Below are positions 23,978 through 26,820 of a DNA stretch of 26,820 nucleotides, piece by piece (position 1 is the stretch's first letter; every line of letters begins with the position of its first letter). A program made the translations under genes and the position numbers. The notes under the pieces were generated by a model. The model had not been told where the DNA came from. It saw only the letters and a program-made list of their open reading frames with translations, and made no database searches. The DNA comes from JBBIRM01 sp037441765 (GTDB lineage Bacteria > Desulfobacterota > BSN033 > UBA1163), in assembly GCA_037441765.1 (NCBI GenBank), contig JBBIRM010000025.1, positions 1 through 26,820 of the forward strand, written 5' to 3'.

Positions 23978-24445
23978 ATGTCTCAGCCTCAAATTAACCC
24001 AAAATACGTGGAGGCCATCTCACAGGTTGTCAACAAATCCCCCTATTTTTCACTACTATCGATGAAGATTAAAAACCTTGAATGGGGATACTCTTTTTTG
24101 GAGGTTGAGTTGGGAGAGAAACACCTTCAGCCCTTTGGTTATGTCCACGGAGGGGTTATTGCTTCTGTTATGGATGCAACTGCCTTTTGGGCAGTCTTTC
24201 CCCAGGTGAAGGATGGAATGGGGCTGACCACTGTTGAGATAAAAGTTAATTATCTCGCCCCGGTTCAAAAGGGAAGGCTTGTGGCTAAAGGTCGTTGTAT
24301 CAAGATCGGGAGAACTTTGGCATTAGGAGACGCTACGATTTATGATGATAGAGAAAATCTAATTGCCCATGGAACAGCGACCATGATGGTGGTGCCGAAT
24401 CTGAAGGTAGAAGGGCAGGAGAACCTGCCTCCTAAGAAGATATGA
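23978..24445 (+). CDS. PaaI-family hotdog-fold thioesterase
   Basis: The product has 155 residues. The hotdog helix motif GYVHGGVIASVMDATAFWA carries HGG at 57-59 and the likely catalytic acid D66. GLTTVEIKVNYLAPVQKGRLVAKGRCIKIGRTLALGDATIYD is the standard second half of the PaaI/YdiI family, ending in GTATMMVV. Such enzymes hydrolyse aromatic or medium-chain acyl-CoA thioesters, which could fit aromatic catabolism with the BamB-like protein, but the two genes are over 20 kb apart and no link is shown. AAGGAG lies eight bases before the ATG. It appears to be a single-gene unit, convergent with the kinase. Confidence 0.92.
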   Translation: MSQPQINPKYVEAISQVVNKSPYFSLLSMKIKNLEWGYSFLEVELGEKHLQPFGYVHGGVIASVMDATAFWAVFPQVKDGMGLTTVEIKVNYLAPVQKGRLVAKGRCIKIGRTLALGDATIYDDRENLIAHGTATMMVVPNLKVEGQENLPPKKI

Positions 24446-24470
24446 GGTCTTAGGTGGAGGAGACCGTTTT
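24446..24470 (+). terminator. Weak candidate terminator after the thioesterase gene
   Basis: GGTCT, a 10-base loop and AGACC, followed by GTTTT, begins right after the stop codon. The stem is only five pairs and the T run is short. An alternative pairing with CCTCCTAAGA upstream would compete, so support is low. Confidence 0.3.
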
Positions 24471-24548
24471 CCTTTAATGCCTTTTAAAGTAACGCCTCAC
24501 AGGGAGATTTCTGAAATTTTTAGAATGCCTTTCAATTATTTCCTATAT

Positions 24549-26045
24549 TCAGTTTGTTGGGGGCCCCTTTGGTAGGAGAACAGTGAAGGTTGTTCCTTTT
24601 CCTACTTCGCTTTCAACAGAGATTGAACCAAGGTGGGCGTCAACAATACTTTTGACAATTGTAAGACCGAGACCTGTTCCAATGATCTGGCGGGTTTCTG
24701 CAGTTTTGACCCTATAAAATCTATCAAAAATTCGAGGCAGGTCTTCCTTTTTAATGCCAATCCCGGTATCAGAGACCGTAACCTTTACAAACCCATCCTC
24801 CTCACCAAGGACGATTCGAACCTTTCCTCCTTCCGGTGTATATTTAATTGCATTTGAGATAAGGTTAGTAAAAATACCATCCATACTATTGCGGTCGGCA
24901 TGGATGCAGGCTGGCTCAGAAGGCGAGGAGAATTGAAGGTCGATTTTTTTTGCCTCTGCCTCGACCTTCATCAACTCTAAGACTTTCTGAATGACCTCTT
25001 TAAGGTTGAGAGGCTCCTTATATTGAACCATCATTCCTGCCTCGATCTTGGAGAGATCCAGCAGGTCTTTAATCAATGTGAGGAGACCTTGGGTTCTTTC
25101 CTTGGCACGGGAGAGAAGTTGTTGCTGTTTTTCCGTCACCTCCCCCGCCATCTTATTAAGAATGACGTTCAACTGTTGTTCTACAGCGGCAATAGGGGCT
25201 CGAAGTTCGTGGGCGACCATGGCAATGAACTCCGATTTCATTCTATCGAGTTCTTTCAGATGGCTGATGTCCTGAAGCACAGTTACCGAGCCTATAACCT
25301 CTCCCAGGTCATTACGCACTGGAGCTGTATGTGACCTTAAAAAAATTTCTCCTGACTCGCCTATGCTCAATTCCTGAGAGACAGAGGTGTACCCTAAATC
25401 CTTTGCTTGAAGGCTCTGCTCAATGGTCCTGGATAATTCTGGAGGAAGATTGCATTGGGAGAGGAGATTTCCTAAGAGAGAGCTTTCAGCAATTTTAAGC
25501 ATTCGACTGGCTGCGGGGTTGGAGAGCACAATACAGCTATCTCGATCACAGACCAGGACCCCATCGCCCATGCAATTTATAATGGTTTTGATCTTTGATT
25601 TCTCTGTGGCGATATCGCGAAGCGATTTTTCCCGTTCCCTTCTGAGAAACTCGGCCTCCTTTTGAAGGGCTCTCTTCTCGAGCGCTCTTCTGACCACAAT
25701 GCGGAGTTGGTCAGGGGTAAAGGGCTTGGGAATAAAATCATAGGCCCCTTTCTTCATTGCCTCCACTGCTGATTCCACAGTCGCATAGCCTGTAATGACG
25801 ATGACAAGCAGATCTGGGTTGATTGTTTGGATCTTGTCCAGGACCTCCATACCGCTCATTCCTGGCATCATTAAGTCAAGCAAAATGACATCCATACCCT
25901 TGGGGTTGGCTTGAATCTCATCCAATCCCTGTTTTCCATTCTCAGCGGTAATCACCTTCCAGCCCTCTCTCGAAAGGATTCTGGAACACCCATCCCTCAT
26001 AATCTGCTCATCATCGATGACAAGAATCTGCACCTGTTCAAGCAT
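24549..26045 (-). CDS. Hybrid sensor histidine kinase: REC-PAS-HisKA-HATPase
   Basis: The product is 498 residues with no membrane segment, so it is cytoplasmic. The N-terminal receiver domain (about 5-120) has phospho-acceptor D57 (LLDLMMPG) and K107 (PKPF). A short coiled linker leads to a PAS domain (about 148-262: INCMGDGVLVCDRDSCIVLSNPAA). The dimerisation domain has H279 in AMVAHELRAPIAAVEQQ. The ATPase has N394/N398 (FTNLISNAIKYTPEGG), DTGIG at 426-430 and GTGLGL at 456-461. The H-box reads HELRAP instead of the commoner HELRTP. A receiver in front of the kinase suggests that it is itself a phosphorelay target. The gene starts 39 bases after the response regulator, and GAGGGG lies just before the ATG. 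The signal is unknown. Confidence 0.95.
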   Translation of the reverse strand: MLEQVQILVIDDEQIMRDGCSRILSREGWKVITAENGKQGLDEIQANPKGMDVILLDLMMPGMSGMEVLDKIQTINPDLLVIVITGYATVESAVEAMKKGAYDFIPKPFTPDQLRIVVRRALEKRALQKEAEFLRREREKSLRDIATEKSKIKTIINCMGDGVLVCDRDSCIVLSNPAASRMLKIAESSLLGNLLSQCNLPPELSRTIEQSLQAKDLGYTSVSQELSIGESGEIFLRSHTAPVRNDLGEVIGSVTVLQDISHLKELDRMKSEFIAMVAHELRAPIAAVEQQLNVILNKMAGEVTEKQQQLLSRAKERTQGLLTLIKDLLDLSKIEAGMMVQYKEPLNLKEVIQKVLELMKVEAEAKKIDLQFSSPSEPACIHADRNSMDGIFTNLISNAIKYTPEGGKVRIVLGEEDGFVKVTVSDTGIGIKKEDLPRIFDRFYRVKTAETRQIIGTGLGLTIVKSIVDAHLGSISVESEVGKGTTFTVLLPKGPPTN

Positions 26046-26061
26046 ATTCCCCTCGGCAAAG

Positions 26062-26105
26062 AGCGTAGAGCATAGCGTATAATTTTATTCTTTGTTCTCT
26101 ACGCT
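26062..26105. repeat. Inverted repeat of the AGCGTAGAGCATAGCG family
   Basis: AGCGTAGAG (26062-26070) and CTCTACGCT (26097-26105) form perfect 9-bp arms around a 26-base AT-rich centre. The right arm lies within the response-regulator frame and is translated as part of its last residues. Similar words (CGCATAGAGCA, GCATAGCA) lie upstream of that gene. Confidence 0.55.
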
Positions 26106-26501
26106 AAGCGCTTTAAGGGTTATTGTTTGGAGAGGAGGGTCTCTTTTTACCAGAACCTCGGGCTCTATCGGTTTATCGATATAATCATCTGCCTCAGTCT
26201 CAAGACCCGCTGCTTGAGTATATCGGGTCGTCGCAATCTTTGACATCACTGCTGTCAGTAGAAGGACTGGAATTTTACGCAGTTCAGGGTCTGCCTTTAA
26301 ATCTTTGCAAACTGCGTATCCATCCTTATCAGGCATCATCACATCCAGAACGATAAGGTCAGGGTTTTCAGTTTTTGCCTTTTGAAGCCCCTCAAGTCCT
26401 CCATAAGCAGCAGAAACTTCATATTTCTTAGATTCTAAGATCATGGTCACTGCTTCCACCAAATCCGGATCGTCATCAACGATTAAGATCTTCTTTGCCA
26501 T
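26085..26501 (-). CDS. Single-domain response regulator (CheY-like receiver)
   Basis: From the ATG at 26501, which has AAGGAGG in an ideal place, it has 138 residues; the frame is open 11 codons further but with no ribosome site. It is a lone receiver: acidic pocket ILIVDDDPD, phospho-acceptor D53 (IVLDVMMPDKDGY), switch residue in VLLLTAV and lysine in DDYIDKPIEP. There is no DNA-binding output domain, so it probably acts by protein contact or passes phosphate to the kinase gene 39 bases downstream. After EPEVLVK the tail (RDPPLQTITLKALSVENKE) does not look like the usual last helix and is partly encoded by an intergenic repeat. Removing one A from the AAAAA run would give LVKETLLSKQ and a stop. 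Confidence 0.92.
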   Translation of the reverse strand: MAKKILIVDDDPDLVEAVTMILESKKYEVSAAYGGLEGLQKAKTENPDLIVLDVMMPDKDGYAVCKDLKADPELRKIPVLLLTAVMSKIATTRYTQAAGLETEADDYIDKPIEPEVLVKRDPPLQTITLKALSVENKE

Positions 26502-26523
26502 CTCTTCCCTCCTTTTTGATAAC

Positions 26524-26600
26524 GCATAGAGCAAAAGATGGAAAGCATAGCACTCTTTACTCTTGAGATCTAAGGGGATGAATTACCTGCTATGCGATTG
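26524..26600. repeat. Degenerate GCATAGAGC-type repeat words upstream of the response regulator
   Basis: AACGCATAGAGCA, AAGCATAGCACTC and GCTATGCGATTGGCTC are scattered, decayed copies of the same GCTATGCTCTATGCG word family as the inverted repeat at 26062-26105. No gene lies in this spacer (26502-26623), and I see no clear promoter. Confidence 0.4.
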
Positions 26601-26623
26601 GCTCTCTGCCCTATCAAGTTTAT

Positions 26624-26820
26624 TTATGTTAGTTGTGGTCTGGGTAGTAGTCCTGCCATCTGGGCGATCTCCCTTACCTTCTCCTCCCACTCAATAGCCA
26701 TGATGTGAATCCCACGCACCCCGGGGATCTCTCTGAGCCTCTGAATCGTCTCAACACAGATCCTGATCCCCTCCTCAGACTGCTTCTCCTTTGGCACCCC
26801 CTTGAGCCTATCTATCATCT
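26624..26820 (-). CDS. Methylenetetrahydrofolate reductase, C-terminal part (runs off the right edge)
   Basis: Only the last ~65 residues are present; the 5' part lies beyond the window. The text EEGIRICVETIQRLREI, then GVRGIHIMAIEWEEKV and EIAQMAGLLPRP, is the typical C-terminal end of the MetF-family TIM barrel in anaerobes, ending in LLPRP close to the stop. The reaction is methylene-THF to methyl-THF, in the methyl branch of the Wood-Ljungdahl pathway or for methionine. Internal methionines, including the one at 26818, are not the true start. The role in C1 metabolism versus methionine supply cannot be decided without the neighbours. Confidence 0.8.
   Translation of the reverse strand, partial: MIDRLKGVPKEKQSEEGIRICVETIQRLREIPGVRGIHIMAIEWEEKVREIAQMAGLLPRPQLT

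Noticed and set aside
1..26820. A new defence, phage or secondary-metabolite system
   Set aside because: Every sizeable frame has a recognised housekeeping, transport or regulatory family; no unexplained multi-gene block remains.

Overview
The window reads as a stretch of chromosome from an anaerobic bacterium of the Desulfobacterota (former Deltaproteobacteria) type. This is inferred from gene content: a BamB-like tungsten oxidoreductase, a MetF C-terminus of the type common in anaerobes, an hrcA-grpE-dnaK heat-shock operon, and a lysA-dapF-dapB cluster behind a fibronectin-type lipoprotein. Base composition looks moderately AT-rich by eye (not counted). One run of 43 N shows it is a draft assembly, and two genes carry single in-frame stops that may be sequence errors. 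I saw no tRNA, rRNA, CRISPR array, intact transposase or phage gene.

Layout. 88-2211 (+): a lone bamB-like gene, convergent with a SlyD-type FKBP isomerase (2330-2758, -). 2759-3093: a gene-free spacer holding a small decayed C-terminus of an FAD-linked oxidase and the dnaK terminator. 3094-6720 (-): hrcA-grpE-dnaK behind a good sigma-70-type promoter; dnaK is damaged by the N run and a stop codon beside it. 6879-10768 (-): rfaE2-lon-thiL, tightly packed. 10933-12292 (+): maf and a YggS-family PLP protein. 12560-13588 (+): a lipoprotein with Fn3-like repeats, split by TGA. 13660-18720 (+): lysA, dapF, dapB, an FAH-family enzyme and hemL, ending in a hairpin terminator. 18860-19501 (+): a HAD phosphatase. 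19615-23866 (+): a MacA-like adaptor, a MacB-like ATPase and two separate FtsX-type permeases, with overlapping ends. 23978-24445 (+): a hotdog thioesterase. 24549-26501 (-): a response regulator followed by a REC-PAS-histidine kinase. 26624 to the right edge (-): the C-terminus of a methylenetetrahydrofolate reductase.

How they work together. HrcA, GrpE, DnaK, Lon and the FKBP isomerase form a protein-quality-control neighbourhood. lysA, dapF and dapB supply lysine and meso-diaminopimelate for peptidoglycan, but dapA is not in the cluster. hemL serves tetrapyrrole synthesis and rfaE2 serves LPS heptose synthesis. The adaptor/ATPase/permease set is an envelope ABC exporter or lipoprotein-type transporter of unknown substrate.

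Most of the window is ordinary housekeeping sequence and I do not see a convincing new defence or biosynthetic system. The points most worth a second look are a short repeat with fixed spacing to TTGACA found upstream of three unrelated genes, the FAD-oxidase relic, the two in-frame stops, the BamB-like enzyme standing apart from any BamC, and reading frames that run into intergenic repeats (maf and the response regulator).
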